DNA of 64,000 nt, taken from the NCBI GenBank assembly GCA_037952775.1, contig JBANAY010000004.1, forward strand, positions 8,866,001 through 8,930,000, read 5' to 3'. Each line of letters starts with the position of its first letter. Position 1 is the stretch's first letter. The position numbers and the translations under genes are program-made. Positions 22,874-35,410 of this stretch are shown here, one piece after another. Under the pieces are notes generated by a model, which was not told where the DNA came from, searched no databases, and saw only the letters and a program-made list of their open reading frames with translations. This DNA comes from Clonostachys chloroleuca. Lineage: Eukaryota > Ascomycota > Sordariomycetes > Hypocreales > Bionectriaceae.

Positions 22874-25800
22874 CTAATCCTCATGCTGCAAGCTTTTCTC
22901 CCGGCGCTCGGCGTCTTGCTTGTCCATCTTTTTCATCACTGCATCGTGGCAGACCCGTAGCTCCGGGCGGATACGAAATTGTTTCTCCTGTTGCTCAATG
23001 TGGCCCTTAAGTATTCTTACAACGGCGTGATTTCCCCTAATCTCAGCGTACAAAATGGCACCTTCATATCCTGTTGTACCACGTCGGGCACTCAATGCTC
23101 CTGCATCTAGAAGAAGCTTGGTCATGTCGCATCTACCAGTCGATACATCCAATGTCGATTCTGGTTCCGTTTCAAATCGTCTCGTGACATGAAGATTGGG
23201 GTCGGCGCCATGGGCTAAGAGCACAGCGGCCAGTTCAACGTCTCCCCGAATCGCGGAAGCCATAAGTGCTGTCCATCCTCCAGCCTCATGTTCTGCGTTA
23301 ATATTTGCACCATTCTTCACTAGTAGATTAACAAGTTTCTGCTGGAGATTTCTTTCCTCGCCGGACAAGGGATACCACAAGCAGATTGCTTGAAGAGCTG
23401 TTGACCCATTGAACCCTCGAGGGGGGCATTGATATCTGCCCCGTGGTCCAATAGTTGAAGCACCAGAGGGCCATTGCAGACAGATGCTGCAGCTTGGAGT
23501 GGAGTATACCAACAATCATACCCCTCCGCTTTAGCATACATGTCGATGGAAGCACTTTTCTGAATAACATCCTGGATCAGCTCATCCTCCACGGCTTGGC
23601 GGTTTCGGCGGTTTGTTGATAAGATTAATATGGCTAGGACCGCTTCTGGGCAAGGTGGCAGCCCATAGGAAGTGTATAACCTGTTCAAGATCAGGCGCGA
23701 GTTTCTTGAGTGGGTGGAAGTTGCTGCGAATAAAGCTTGAAGCTCGGCTCCTGCAATTCTTCTAGACCCGACCCCAAGTTGGTCCAAAAGCCAGGGAATT
23801 AGTACTTCCGCAGTTTTTTTCTGGTCTATGACCGTAACAATATCGTGGTCCCCTTCGATACCCCGAACACCCCGTATCTCTTTCGTTCTCTGGAATAAAA
23901 CATGTTGAAGCAGACCATCAGCATATTGGTCTCTCGGTCTCTCTTTTAGCTCAGCTCCGCAATCAACAAGGTGTTGCAAGATAGACATCTTGGTTTTTAT
24001 GTTTTGATGACTGTCTATCTCCTGGATTAATAGCGTGACAATTGTGAAGTCACCTTCTGACCCAGAGTCAGCGCGGATTCCGGCTTTAATGTTCACACCA
24101 GCGCCTAATAGCCAGTTCACAGCGCCGAAATTACCAATTCTAGCTGCCCTCAAGAGAGCATGAAGCCCAATATCCCCGATTTCGATACCGAGTTTTGAGA
24201 GGAACTCAAGAAGAGTTGTCCCTTCCTCGGAGACTGCTTCGCTATTGGCTTCTGCGCTGACGGATGGGCAATCTTGAAAGAAACGGCCTAGGAGTTCGTA
24301 TGTTTCGTTGCTTATCCCACGCCGAGCATCTCGCAATAGTCTTGAACAATATTCTGGGTAGTCGGACGTATGGATCTGGACCTCGAAATCAATCAGAGTT
24401 TTTAAAGCAGAGACGTTGAAAAATTCACATCCTTCAAATATCAATAGCTGTTCCCGCATCACAAGTTCCAAAAAATTCTTGGTCTGCCCATCCAAAAGTG
24501 AATCCCTAGATCGTAGATATGCGGATAGTGCTGATTTCCCATGCATAGCAGCCCGCAGAACTCCATGTCTTGTCAGTCTTCCATCGGTAGACGAGCTTCG
24601 GAGAAGCATTAGATCAAATAACTTTCCGTCTTTTTGAAACCCCCAATCCAAACACGTCGGATACCACTCTCTCGACGTTTCCATCTCTTGCAGTAGGTGT
24701 GAGTTCTCTTGACGCAGAGGAAACAGTGAGTTAACGTCGGCACCTGCCTCGAGAAGTATGTTGAATGCACCAAGATATTTTCTGTCGTATGTTCTTTGCA
24801 TCTTCGCACATATTATCGTAAAATGGGTCCTGGAACCTTCAAACCGGAAATTTAAATCGCAATCCTCAACCAAAGCTTGAACACATGATATTGAGTCCAT
24901 ACGGATAGCCTTCCAAATTGCGTAGCTTCTTATGCTAGAATTCATAGGACAGGCGCCGAGCTGTAATAGTTGCTGAAGCAGATGACTATTTGATATCGAA
25001 ATTGCTGCAAAAGCAAGATTGTCCTTGCCAGCCGCAGGCCAATAGGGATGTTGCAGGCCAACACATATCAAAAAGTAAATCACGTCATTTAGGTCGACAC
25101 GTGATCAGATCATTTCATTCTTCTTTCTGCGATCTGAGAGAGCGTATTCTGCCATTCTAAAAAGCTTTTCGTATGCAGACTCGATAGATGGGAGGTCTCT
25201 TTGGAAGAGTGTCGATAACATTCCTCGGGGGAGATCAATAAATAGTGCCTTCGTCAGTTTTACTGCTCTGTGGTCGCCGTAAACTATTAAGTCGTTCGAT
25301 AATATGTAGACAGCCTGGGCCAGAAAATGGTAGGTTTTCAAATTTGTGGGATGGGCGGTGAGCTGTGTGACCGTTTCTTGAAGATGCCAGATCGTGGGGA
25401 AAGCAGTATCGCACATCCTAGCCAAAGGAAGCTTTGAATCCGTAGTAGAGAAGCCATCTCTAGGCATTACGGAATATGTGACATTATTGATCGTTTGGAA
25501 CTCTCTTTTAATCTTCGCACCTGACGCCATTGCTTCGAAAATTGTCAGAAGGCCTATTCGAAGCGTTTGGGGGTAGTAGCTCACAATGAAATAAAAGTCG
25601 AAAATTTTGCCATGGTAGGTTCTCGAGCATAAGCCTAACATATTGCGACGAAACCATATTAGCAGGCAACAAATGACCTTGAGTGTGGTTCGATCCTGAA
25701 AACTCATTTCGACACACTGATACTACTTTTTCTCCAAGTACATCTGTTCCAGCTTCAAATACTCTGGAGCTGGTGTACAGTGAGCTTAACTCCCATTTGG

Positions 25801-26379
25801 AGTTGAGAGACGCTTGGTGTGTCCGAAAACTGGAACTACGGTCAAGCAAGGATGGCGCGTTGTCTCGGCATGCGTTTGCTGTGTCAGGGTGGCTTCTGGG
25901 CGACGGAGATGGAGTACGCAACTCTACTCCATGAGGGAGTGGTGTGTTTCCATCTATTGGGTGTCAGCAGCTCGTACAAAACAAAGAGAGTCCTCAGACC
26001 TACCAATTCTTGCCTGCCTTGCGCCAGAACGTCTAATTTCCTTCCAGGCTTTGACCCATGGATATTTTACGCCGTTTAGAAAGAGTGAGGATGTCTCTCT
26101 CTTGGTCTTTAGGTGATGCTGATAAATGGCCGACCAGTCACTTTTCTTGAATTTCTTGCGCACTCCCAAGTGATTTCGCAACCGTGTCTCATAGACGGAG
26201 ATGCTGTATTCATATTTGTTAGCCAGAAAGGCCGACGTGGTGCTCTTGATGAGGCCTCACGGTAATGAAGGGAATTGGTGATCCCTTTCCAGAATTTCCT
26301 TCACCTCCTTGAGTGTCTTTCTCTCCTCCTGATACAAACGTTGAATCAATGGCCTATGTAGGATGAAGATGTCGTCCAT
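22874..26379 (-). pseudogene. Broken Clr5-ankyrin repeat gene
   Basis: Exon 1 (26379-26261) and exon 2 (26203-26004) encode a Clr5 domain: LYQEERKTLKEVKEIL, then ISVYETRLRNHLGVRKKFK. Exon 3 is 25953-25742. The last exon starts at about 25695 and carries ankyrin repeats to a stop at 22874 (LLDHGADIN, TALMASAIRGDVELAAVLL). Introns are 57, 50 and about 46 nt. Clr5 domains are DNA-binding-like modules often placed before ankyrin or TPR arrays in fungi. Two lesions break it: an in-frame TGA at 25105-25107 and a one-base frameshift at the G6 run 23421-23426, where one extra base restores GADINAP to NGSTALQ. Ignoring both, length would be about 1117 aa. The frame is otherwise clean, so decay is recent or the lesions are partly assembly errors. 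Confidence 0.75.
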
Positions 26380-27198
26380 TATGTGCACAATAGCAAGCGT
26401 GGTGGGAGGCGACAAAGGCCCTAGATTTGGTGCTGAACTGGCTAAAATATGTTGGTTGAACTGAATACTGAGTAGTGAATAATGGTTTGATGAAGCTCTT
26501 TGGGAGGGCTAGGGATTGCTTTTCGAAGAGAGCTTCTGTATATTTACATTGTCAATTTGTGGAATGTGGGGAGAACCCCTCAGCGAGAGATGGGCAGCTC
26601 TCGTCATCCATCTGACAGGCGCAATACAGTAAGCCGCCTCATTCTATGCAGGAGGCTCCCCGTGAACCAATAAAGTTGGGTTTCCGCCCCCTTCCCTCCA
26701 GACCTGACAAATCATCGTTGTGTGTCCAAAGTCTTCGTGCATGTGTGGGTTGAACAACAGATGATCTAGCAAATCAGCGCGTGCCACAACCCTCCGTGTC
26801 CAAAGTCTTCGTGCATAATTAGGTCGGATTTCCGGTCACCAACAGGTGATCTTACTCACCCCGCACACATCCCTATCTACATATGCTCAGATTTTGGGCA
26901 GCGATGCATGTTGTTGGAGTTGTGAACGCCTCTGGTTCCGTTTCACCTGCAATGCTTTCTCGAGAAGTCTCTCGTGGAATGCCTACACTAAAGCAACCAT
27001 TCCTTCACAAAACACAAACTTATATGGGTAGACAAGCTCAAGTAGTTAGGGTTCTTACTGACAACTGACAAAGCGTGGATATTGCCCAACAATCCAGTGA
27101 TGCACATAATTACTGAAATTACGTTTTTAATCGCTCCCAGATACTTTGACTTTATGTAACATATATTGTACATACATTAATATCAATATCTTATACAC
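26380..27198. other. Intergenic with a 21-bp direct repeat
   Basis: Upstream region of the Clr5-ankyrin gene and 3' flank of the NLP gene. A perfect 21-bp direct repeat with core TCCAAAGTCTTCGTGCAT occurs at 26722-26742 and 26796-26816, 74 bp apart. The short frames at 26846-27068 are not convincing. Confidence 0.5.
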
Positions 27199-27963
27199 CT
27201 AAGAGCTGGATGCCTTGTCCAAGTTTGACACAAAGTTGGAGTCCTTCGCAGGGAACTCGGCCGATCCGAAATCGTACGTGTTAAGCGCATTCTGCATAGC
27301 GCTGGTCATCGTCGCCCAGTCCAGCACAGGCAAGTCGCGTCCCACGGTGCTAGTGAACTTGGTCGCGTGGTTAAGCGGCCAGGTGAAGTAGTACTCAATC
27401 AGGACATGGTTGCCATCCATCGCCGGCGAGGTCGACCTGCTGTACTTGCCGTGGGCGGAGGCGAACGCCTCCTCGAACGCGCCGGTGGCCTTGTTCACGA
27501 AGACGACGGCGTTCTCCCAGTCGTGGCGGTGGCCACTGGTGAAGGCGGAGTCGGGGTGGTCCTTGGGCATGTACCAGGCGTACATGATGGCGATGCGGCC
27601 GTTGTACTCGGCGGCGCGGGCGTACGTCTGGCCCTTGCTCTCGTCTCTGCAGGCGCCGCTGGCACTGCCCGATGCAGAAAGTCCACCACTACGTTTCTTG
27701 CGTTAGAACAGAGTTGCAAAAGGAATGTCCGTTAGCTCATACCTGACGTTTCCGGCTGAGTCCACGGCAGGGTAGGACTGGCAGCCGTGAGAAACATATA
27801 GGCGGGGTTCGAACTTCAACATGAGTTCACCCAGCGTCCCAGACTGAACAGCCTCGGGAAGGGGGCTTAGGGAATCATGATCGACTACAGCCCGCTTCTG
27901 AAATGGGGCTGCCTGAATGGCGACAGCAGAAAGCAAAGTCGTGATGATGAAGTTGGCGTGCAT
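27199..27963 (-). CDS. NLP-type necrosis- and ethylene-inducing-like secreted protein
   Basis: Two exons, 27963-27743 and 27688-27199, with a 54-nt intron (GTATGA..CGTAG, CTAAC branch), encode 236 aa. An N-terminal signal peptide of about 18 residues is followed by the NPP1 domain. The family hallmark GHRHDWE is present, as are the two cysteines (HGCQSYP and GACRDE) of type-1 NLPs. Family members are secreted and can permeabilise dicot plant plasma membranes by binding sphingolipids. Many fungal members are non-cytolytic, so activity cannot be inferred from the motif alone. The gene appears intact, with no stops or frameshifts, and its length matches the family's usual 230-250 residues. It lies alone between intergenic regions. 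Confidence 0.92.
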
Positions 27964-28822
27964 TGTGATGATAGAGCAATTTTGTAGGTACAATTTTTGT
28001 TAGAATATGTTGTGCAAAGGTGACTGAATCGTCCGTGACATCACATTGAGGGGATCTCGACGTTTATTATAGCCACTCTCAAGGATGTGACCTTCCCGTA
28101 ATGAACTCCCGAACGTTTGCAAAGAGCAAATCGTAGACTCCACAGTGCAACAGGGACGAACAGGAACGTGCCAAATGCTGAACGATATGGCGTTCATTTA
28201 CCACTGCCCTCCACATCGACGGGCGGAGACTACAGTGTCACCGGGAGAGGGTTACATGAACTGCCGAACCAATTGTACTGCCCTCGCAAACCTCATGGTA
28301 CCCGGGCTCAGGGGTATTCCGCAAGTCAAAGAACGGCTTGCTTCTGTCTCTATTATCCGGCTCAAGCTAGGCGACGCGTCATTTAGTTTAGCGTGAACGT
28401 CAAAGCAATTAATGAGCTATATCGGCACTAAGAACGTATTTGTCGCGGTCGCCGTCCTTCCGCGATAGTTATGGTTCTAGCGACGGTGTTAAACGCTGAA
28501 TGAGGCAACCTCTTTCCGGCCTGCCTGAAATGTGGAGATAGTATTTGATGCCGAGGCGGCCAATTCTGGAGAAGTTATCAATCTGATGACCTGATCTCAA
28601 GGGGAAGTGTATGGTAAAGCAACCATCGTTTACGCCTATTCGCACACCTACTGTGTATTGTGAGATGTGCGTGCATGGATTTATCACAACGCAAATCCAC
28701 CGCAAGAGCACACATCACGCATAGAGAGACCGAAAGATGGGCATAAACCAACCAGTGGATGGCCAAGTAATTAACATAGGGTACTACTGTATGTACTGAG
28801 AGAAAAACCATGTGACGATGAG
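27964..28822. other. Intergenic region
   Basis: Promoter of the NLP gene and 3' flank of the DUF6594 gene. The open frames here are short and overlap each other. No gene was recognised. Confidence 0.4.
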
Positions 28823-29818
28823 TCAAGATGTGATTTGAGGAGTACCTGAGACGAATACAGTCAGAACTGTAGCATACCTGCATCCCATTATGCAAGGTTA
28901 GCTTGCTCGCTATTTTGGAAGAAAATGGGAGGATTAGGATTAACATACGTCGAGCCTGCTAGGATTAGTTCCATAGTTCTAGATTGAGTCAATATCGAAA
29001 CTATCAAAAGATAGCAAACTGTAAATGTCAAAACAATGACTATTCTGATCCAGTTTGAATCGGTGGTGCTGCAGATTACCACCGGCAACAAGAGCAGCAG
29101 GGTTATCAGGAACAACAGGAGTGCTCGAGATGTTTGCTGTACCAGGGGGCCGGAGTCTATAAATACATTTGGGTCGTCCGATAGATCGTGGGACTTGTTC
29201 TAATTGTTTGTTAATTTTTTAGACGATAGTCAGAAGATTAACATACATACCCTTCGGAATCCAGCATAAAATTTGATGAACATATTTTCAACCCAGGCCT
29301 CGAGTTTGACCGTTGCATTATCACCCAAAGGGCCAAGAGAAACCAGCTCTCGACTTGAAAGATATGCTGTTTCCTCCCTGGCCAGAGACCCTGTGCCGTT
29401 CACCCAGTTTCGAAGACTGTGCACATCTCTTTCTTGAGCAGGACATAGACTCAATACGCGATTTGTGCGCTCGAGATATCGATCTATGATTTAAATAAGT
29501 AGATTGAAATAGCCCATGGAATCGTGAGAATATACCGTATTCTTCAAGGCAGGTCTCGATTTCCGCCAACACTTCCTTGCGGGCTTCATTTCTGTCAAAT
29601 CGACTCTTCCCGAGAAACAGCGGGGCAGGCTCTTGATTATCTATCTCCTCAAGTCGCTTCTCTAAGATATCCAGACGGTCTTGCTTCAGAAGTAGGAGGC
29701 GCGCGCGGAGCTTGTTGAACGGTCTACATACGAAGTACGGCTTGTGGGCAGAAAGTAGTGCTGTGTATCGGGGGTACCCCTCACGATATTCCTCGACTAT
29801 TTTGCGCGCATCACACAT
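28823..29818 (-). CDS. DUF6594 membrane protein
   Basis: Four exons, 29818-29536, 29483-29251, 29199-28949 and 28877-28823, with introns of 52, 51 and 71 nt, give 273 aa. The N-terminal half is helical and charged, with the typical YPRYTALLSAHKPYFVCRPF opening and paired Leu/Glu-rich helices (RARLLLLKQDRLDILEKRLE). The C-terminal third holds two hydrophobic spans (LLLFLITLLLLLPVVI and IVIVLTFTVCYLLIVSIL) and ends TYATVLTVFV. This is the layout of DUF6594, a family common in filamentous fungi with unknown function. All splice junctions are phase-consistent and the gene looks intact. An upstream in-frame start cannot be excluded. Confidence 0.85.
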
Positions 29819-31670
29819 CAGTGTTCAATTTCTTCAATGCAACATCAATGGGTCATTGAGGGGAAACCAAACTTTTTTTGGGCGGGATTGCCTGGGTAGG
29901 ACGGGGAGGGGTTGGGTTCCATTGGGGAAGACACGATTGAATGGCCTGCATTCTAATGAAAACTTTCACAGCGTGTGCCAAAAGAGTCCCCGGCGTTGGT
30001 CCTTTCAGAAAATAAATACATAAAATTTCAAGAGAAGAAAGAGGCACATCAAAGAGTCCCTACTAGCTTACCCTCATGATATGCGGCCCATAAGTAAGGC
30101 GGGGTTAACGAGGCGAAGTTTTCGGGCATGATTGCATTGACCTCTGACCGGGTCTCGTATCTGCCAATGAAAAGTTTATACACTTCGTCCTGCACGTCGG
30201 TTAGGCAACAGTTACATGGAGCACTGCCTCGACAGTGGGACAACGCACTGTCGTCTCACCAGTTATCTTCTCCCTCGGTCTTCTCTAGCCAGCGCACATC
30301 ATTTCTCGGCAACGAGCCTCCACTCTCACCGCCTATAAACTGGTTTATCATATGTCAGAGTCCACGAAAAGATTTCCCTTTCGTCGCATTTTTTAACACT
30401 CTCGGTCTATGCGAGTATGCAGCCGCAGATGGACAGTGTCACGCCATCAGGTGTCTGCCCAGCAACCACGTCGTTGAAGAACCCTGTCCTCCAGAACTCC
30501 GACAACCCGTAAGTTAGTTTGAGGCGAAGCAGGCTTCCCCATTTAGTCTATCATATGTCACAATGAACAAGATGTTTTGGCATGCTGATGCGCAACACCA
30601 CGATGAGACTAGCTCGTAACACGTTTGAAGTTGTCAAACGCCCAGTGAGAAGGATGGTTCGGTCTATTCGTCAACATCTTTTCAGTTTTCTTCTAGCTCG
30701 CTTAGGTGATCTTCATGTCAACTTTTTCCGAAATTACAAACATGACAATAAAGCCTTGCCTGTTTCAATGAAAACGTCGCCGTCTGACCATTCGTCTTAC
30801 GGGTGTTTTGATGTCAAAGTAGGGCTTTGGTGTGATCATTGGCTATCAATCTCAGTATTTCTTATACTTTCAGACAGTTCTGTCAATTTTTCCATCATCA
30901 TTGCGCGACTTTGTCCTCCTTTAGTGAATTCTGAGATTCAGCGCTCTCTGTTGTAGCGATGAACTCATGGTCCGTAACTGTAGTCCACAGTGGGCGTTGT
31001 CGAGTGCTCCATACAGAAGATGTATATCATGGCGCCTGGAAAGAGAATGTATAGGTAGCTTTATAGTCCACGTGTTGCTAACTTCCCTCTTCCCATGGCT
31101 TAAGAAACCTACACGTCTGAGACAGAGAATATCCCCTACTGGGAAAATTAATTGGCCGATCTGTCCCTACTCAGTCATACTGTCCTTCTACTGATCAGAT
31201 TATTCAGAAGTTCACTCTTTTTAGGGAGAGCCGCTTGGGGGTATTTGCTGTGACTACCAGAGGGTTTTTGACCCGACAGAGCTCTCGAGGTCATTCTAGA
31301 AGTAGGATGGGACCACAAAGTAGACATCCAGTACCTCGAAATCATAGTAGGTCCCCCCTTCCACTATCTCCCATCATATACATCATTGTTCAAAGTGAAT
31401 ACAAGTCAGCCAATTTTGGTAGGCATCTGAGGCACGAAGACCTCGACCCTTTGGCGGTCGACAAATGTGTTATCTTGAGGTTTAACAAAATCACTGCTTC
31501 AATTCAAATGCTGATACTACTTGCTCGCTGAAAATGAGAGACTCGTGAAAGTCTCGACGCACCACGCATGTCTACATAAGCGCCATTCGCCATCAATGCA
31601 AACGTCATTTCCTCGTTGTTCTCCAGGGTTCTTAACGCCGACAGCACGTCAAACAAACCGAATATCAGGC
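29819..31670. other. 1.85-kb region without a supported gene
   Basis: Several short frames exist on both strands. The minus-strand stretch 30049-30243 is followed by a donor-like GAGGGTAAGC and could be an exon of an unrecognised gene, but I cannot extend it. Nothing else was recognised. Confidence 0.4.
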
Positions 31671-32916
31671 TCACATAAGAAAAGGCAACAAGAAAGCAAC
31701 AATTGAAAATGCCACAGCACCATAGGTAAATGTCAAAGGAGCGGCTACAGTTCCGGTCAGTGATTGCAGTTGATTGGGTTTGGGATCTTGCGGGGAAGTC
31801 TCACCTTGGCTATTGTCGTTTCCATTGCTTGCACCAGTGTCTACGCTACCAGAACCAGTGCGATGGGCGGCTGCTTTGACTTGGCTGGCATACGTGGTGT
31901 TAATTCCGAAAGCGAGCCAAGCAAATAATCCGTCACTGATGTTGTCGCCAAGCAGAGTATAGGCCATTACCGGATCGACGCCATTGGCTTCCTCAGAAAA
32001 GATGCTATCAGCGGAGTTGGTTGTTAGTTGCTGCCGATTGGTGGAATATGGCGAGAGCAGCTCGACAGCCGATATGAGATCCTGGTCGAAAAAAGTCTGT
32101 CCGACGTGGCTAGCATAGGTATCCCCTCCAAGGGTGCTGTTGCCCAGCTCTGTCACATTAGTGTGAACCATGATATGAATGTGCGTCGCGCGGCCTCGGT
32201 AGTGACCTGGAAAGAGAGTCTCGAATTGGGCGACACCATCGGCGTCGGTCTTTTGGATTCCTCTAAGGAATGTCTGGTTGATGTTGCTTGCGTCGGAAGA
32301 GTCGCCATTGCCATTGGCGACGACGCCTGAGTAGACACCTGTTGAGTTGCAGTGCCAAATCTCGACATACGCGTCAGGGATGGCCTCGCATGAATCAACG
32401 TCAATCACCTGATAGTCGAGCGTAATGCTGACGCCTTTCTGCCCATCAACCACATTCTGCCGAATGCTCTCTCCCGACACGTCTGCCGGTGGCGGTCAGT
32501 ATCTGTTCCAAATATCAATTAATTGAAAGTGGGCAGAACCTACAGTACGGGCCCTGTGTTACCTCGGGTGTGAGGACGCAAGAGTTGTTGGCAGCAAACA
32601 GCATCGAAGATGGGGTGTCAACCGTGAAACCCAAGTCGGTCTCATTATGCGACGTCGACAGCACACTGGCCGCATCACGGCTCTGAAGACCACGGACTTG
32701 TCGCGCTTCTTCAACCGCGGCAGCTCTGCGCTGAATATTCCGAGTTTCCATGCCCCGCGCCCTCAGTGTCTCGGAGCAATGACCGAGCGAGGCAGAGCGG
32801 ACCGAGTTCCTGAACGATCGTCGCTCGAGGATCTCCTCGGTCAGATCATGGCCAGGGTGAGCCAGCGCGAAACCAGCGAGAAGTATGGCCGCGTGCGCAG
32901 CGCTGAAGACCTTCAT
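31671..32916 (-). CDS. Secreted intradiol ring-cleavage dioxygenase-like protein
   Basis: Two exons, 32916-32544 and 32482-31671, with a 61-nt intron (GTAGGT..CGGCAG), encode 394 aa. The start MKVF is chosen because a clean signal peptide (MKVFSAAHAAILLAGFALA) follows; an ATG four codons upstream is also possible. The domain opens with GPYYVSGESIRQNV and continues with VEIWHCNSTGVYSG and FPGHYRGRATHIHIMVH, which supply the Tyr and His ligands of the non-haem Fe(III) centre. The tail is Ser/Gly-rich and ends in a hydrophobic segment that may be a GPI signal. Family members cleave catechols between the two hydroxyls. Extracellular forms are proposed to act on lignin- or plant-derived aromatics. 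It appears intact. Confidence 0.85.
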
Positions 32917-34474
32917 GATGCCTGGCACTTGCTTCTGACAGGAGCCGTCGTAGAATTGAGCTTTGAGTAATGATTAAGCTTAAGAGGAATAGAAACGGCG
33001 CTGTCAATTGAATCAAGCGGGATCCTTGTCTTTAATTGATCTGATCGTCTTTGTCGGGACGCGTGGACCAGACCCATGTACGGACTCCGCTTCACGGATC
33101 TGAAAGGGCCATCAGGGGCGCAGCCAGTAACAAGCGAACGGAATGTCTACAGGAGCCCACGCCCGGACGAATCTGGCTCTGGGAAGATGGAGGTGAAGGA
33201 ACGAACAGATCCATTTCGGCCAACCTGGGGCAGCCCGAGGACTAGCGCCAGCTGATTCGATGTGCCTACGCGTCCTTTTCACGATGACCGCATTGGCCAA
33301 TCAAGGCTTGGCATTTTCCAATGGTGCAAGGGCGTCAGACTCAGCCCCAACGGTAAGCGGCTCTCGTGACGTGGCCAGGGGAGACGGCTCCGGCTTGGTC
33401 TTGAACCCGTCTGTCTGTCTGTTGTACGGCGTCATATTAGAATAGAAACGATCGTAACTTATGCTCATTCCCTTGTGTTAAGTGGCACTTGTATGTACCG
33501 CTTGGCAGGCTAAGCTTCTGACACCCTTCAAACTCCGAGATTTGATATGACCAATTCGCTGCCAGGGAGATCACTTGCTTTGACCTAACTTGACGCAGTC
33601 CACCCCGCGTATATTGTATTAAGACTTGGGTAACTTGACATCCGTTGGGAAAGAATAAAGACTGAGCTAGGAACCTTGCATTAGTTTAATTTCTAGGGAC
33701 AACGGACAGTTTTGAGGAGATACTTTATCGTTATGGGAGTAGATATAGGGTAGGTGTTCACATATTTCGTTCAGCTTGGGAACATGGATCCACAGTGAAC
33801 TGCTGAGTAATCTTGATCACGTGCCGAGTGCTGGATTGAGCATATCCTTGGTGGTCGCGATACGGTACGTACCTCAGAGACCCTGGCAATCGTTCATGGG
33901 AATTGTGAAGTTACCGCGATCCGTCCCAATCCATCACACCCACGTGAACAGATGACTTGAACATCCCAAACGATCTCTTAAGTCTCAAGAACTAGGGACG
34001 GAGACTCGGTTTCGGCCTCCCCTCGATCGAACAGGTCCTTGCTCCGAAGCTAGACTCCTGCGCGAACCTTGCTGACGCGATTCAAACGGGCCATGGCCTC
34101 ATTCGCCACGGCAACGGCCGCCTCTTGACGAGAAAGGGACTCACACAAGTCCAACAAACGGTTGACTAGGAAAAAGATCAGCAAAAACGACAGGAAGAGA
34201 GAAGTGCAACAACGCTTGAGAGCAATGATGATGTGACATCACAGCTGCGACCACGACGGTCGCACACTCGCAGCATAGGGTCTTTCTCGTCGCGAACAGG
34301 TAACGCTTGCCGTTCTTGTGGCAGGAAGAGCATGGCGGCATATCAGGTAGAAGTAGATGATCAGGCCTTGAATCCTGACGCAAAGCCCTGGCAAGACGCG
34401 ACGCTGTTGATTGAACCCTCCTGATACTGAGGAACATGAACACTACAGTACATATGATCCCTCCTTCCTACTCC
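32917..34474. other. Intergenic region
   Basis: Promoter of the dioxygenase gene and 3' flank of the decarboxylase-like gene. A minus-strand frame at 34141-34443 is Cys-rich but matches no zinc motif that I can name. No gene is supported. Confidence 0.4.
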
Positions 34475-34952
34475 TTACAACCGCTCTTTTCCCGACGACT
34501 TCTCGGCAGCCTGCTTTCGTTCATGGAAAATGTGGCTGGCAATACGAAGAGCATCTCTTCCGGCAGGCACGCCACAATAGATCATCGTGTGCCTAATGAT
34601 CTCGCAAATTTGTTCCTCGGTCAGCCCGTTCTTGAGCCCTGCCCAAATGTGAAGGCGGAGTTCTGGAGCTCGATTCAAAGCGACAAGCATCGCAATGTTG
34701 ATCATTGACCGCTCTCGGAACTCGAGCCCTGGCCTGTTGTAGCTGGAGAAGCATACTTCAGCAATGTATTCCCTTCCAATCGAATTGGGAAGATCATCCC
34801 GCTGCCGCTCATGTCAGCCCAACCAATGTTATATGTAGACAGTTTTTTTTGGCAGTCAAACATACGGCGTCTGCCCCGATCTTTTGTAAAAGTTCAGCGC
34901 CGAAGAATTCAAGCGCCAATCTTGAGCCAGTAGCGAGTTTGTCGTCAGACAT
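34475..34952 (-). CDS. Carboxymuconolactone decarboxylase-like protein
   Basis: Two exons, 34952-34866 and 34801-34475, with a 64-nt intron (GTATGT..GCGGCAG), encode 137 aa. The fold signature is visible: LEFRERSMINIAMLVALNR, HIWAGLKNGLTEEQICEII and HTMIYCGVPAGRDALRIA. It covers the helical CMD core with the Glu/Cys/His region used by gamma-carboxymuconolactone decarboxylases. Length matches the small single-domain family. Members decarboxylate muconolactones in the beta-ketoadipate pathway or act as alkylhydroperoxidases, and the exact substrate cannot be read. It lies in a block with a quinone-oxidoreductase-like gene, a monooxygenase and a lactonase. Three GCCGAA/TTCGGC sites lie 120-210 bp upstream of the start. 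It appears intact. Confidence 0.85.
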
Positions 34953-35074
34953 TGCGATAGATGGTGTTTGTGGATGATAGTAAAGCTGTTCAAGATGAAA
35001 TAAGAGACTATGATATTCACGTAGACTCCTTACGGTCAGTGGACTAGCTCATATACTCGCGCCTGGGACTGAAC

Positions 35075-35158
35075 GCCGAACTAGCCAATCTCGGTACAAT
35101 CATTCTCGGTCCATTCATCTTGTATCCGAGAGTTTCGGCATGTTTTTACCACGCCGAA
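35075..35158. promoter_or_regulatory. Three GCCGAA/TTCGGC hexamers upstream of the CMD gene
   Basis: GCCGAA occurs at 35075-35080 and 35153-35158, with TTCGGC at 35134-35139, all within 84 bp. The same hexamer recurs upstream of other genes of this block. It is a candidate operator for the Zn2Cys6 regulator at 37043-39073 (inference). Confidence 0.4.
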
Positions 35159-35410
35159 ATAGCCGGAGTGTGTAAGTTCTCCGAAACAGGCATAGTTTCT
35201 TCCACTTGCAGGCAGATCATGCAAGTAGGAGACACAAATACGCCTATGTATGAGCAGAGAGCTAGAGCGCTCGCCTCGGGGCATCCCTCGGTGTCATTAG
35301 ATGCGCAGATCACAGTGTTCAGGAGAGCAGTTTATAAAACATAGTGATCTGTCTAATAGGCTATCGATAACTGCAAGGCCCAGAACTACAATAGAACATG
35401 GAACGAAATG

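Noticed and set aside
27367..27735. Plus-strand frames of 98-122 codons opposite the NLP gene
   Set aside because: They are antisense shadows of the GC-rich NLP coding sequence.
30049..31531. Series of 60-130-codon frames on both strands
   Set aside because: No recognisable product. Only 30049-30243 has an exon-like end, and it cannot be extended.
34141..34443. Cys-rich minus-strand frame of 100 codons
   Set aside because: Cysteine spacing matches no zinc finger that I can name, and the flanks give no exons.
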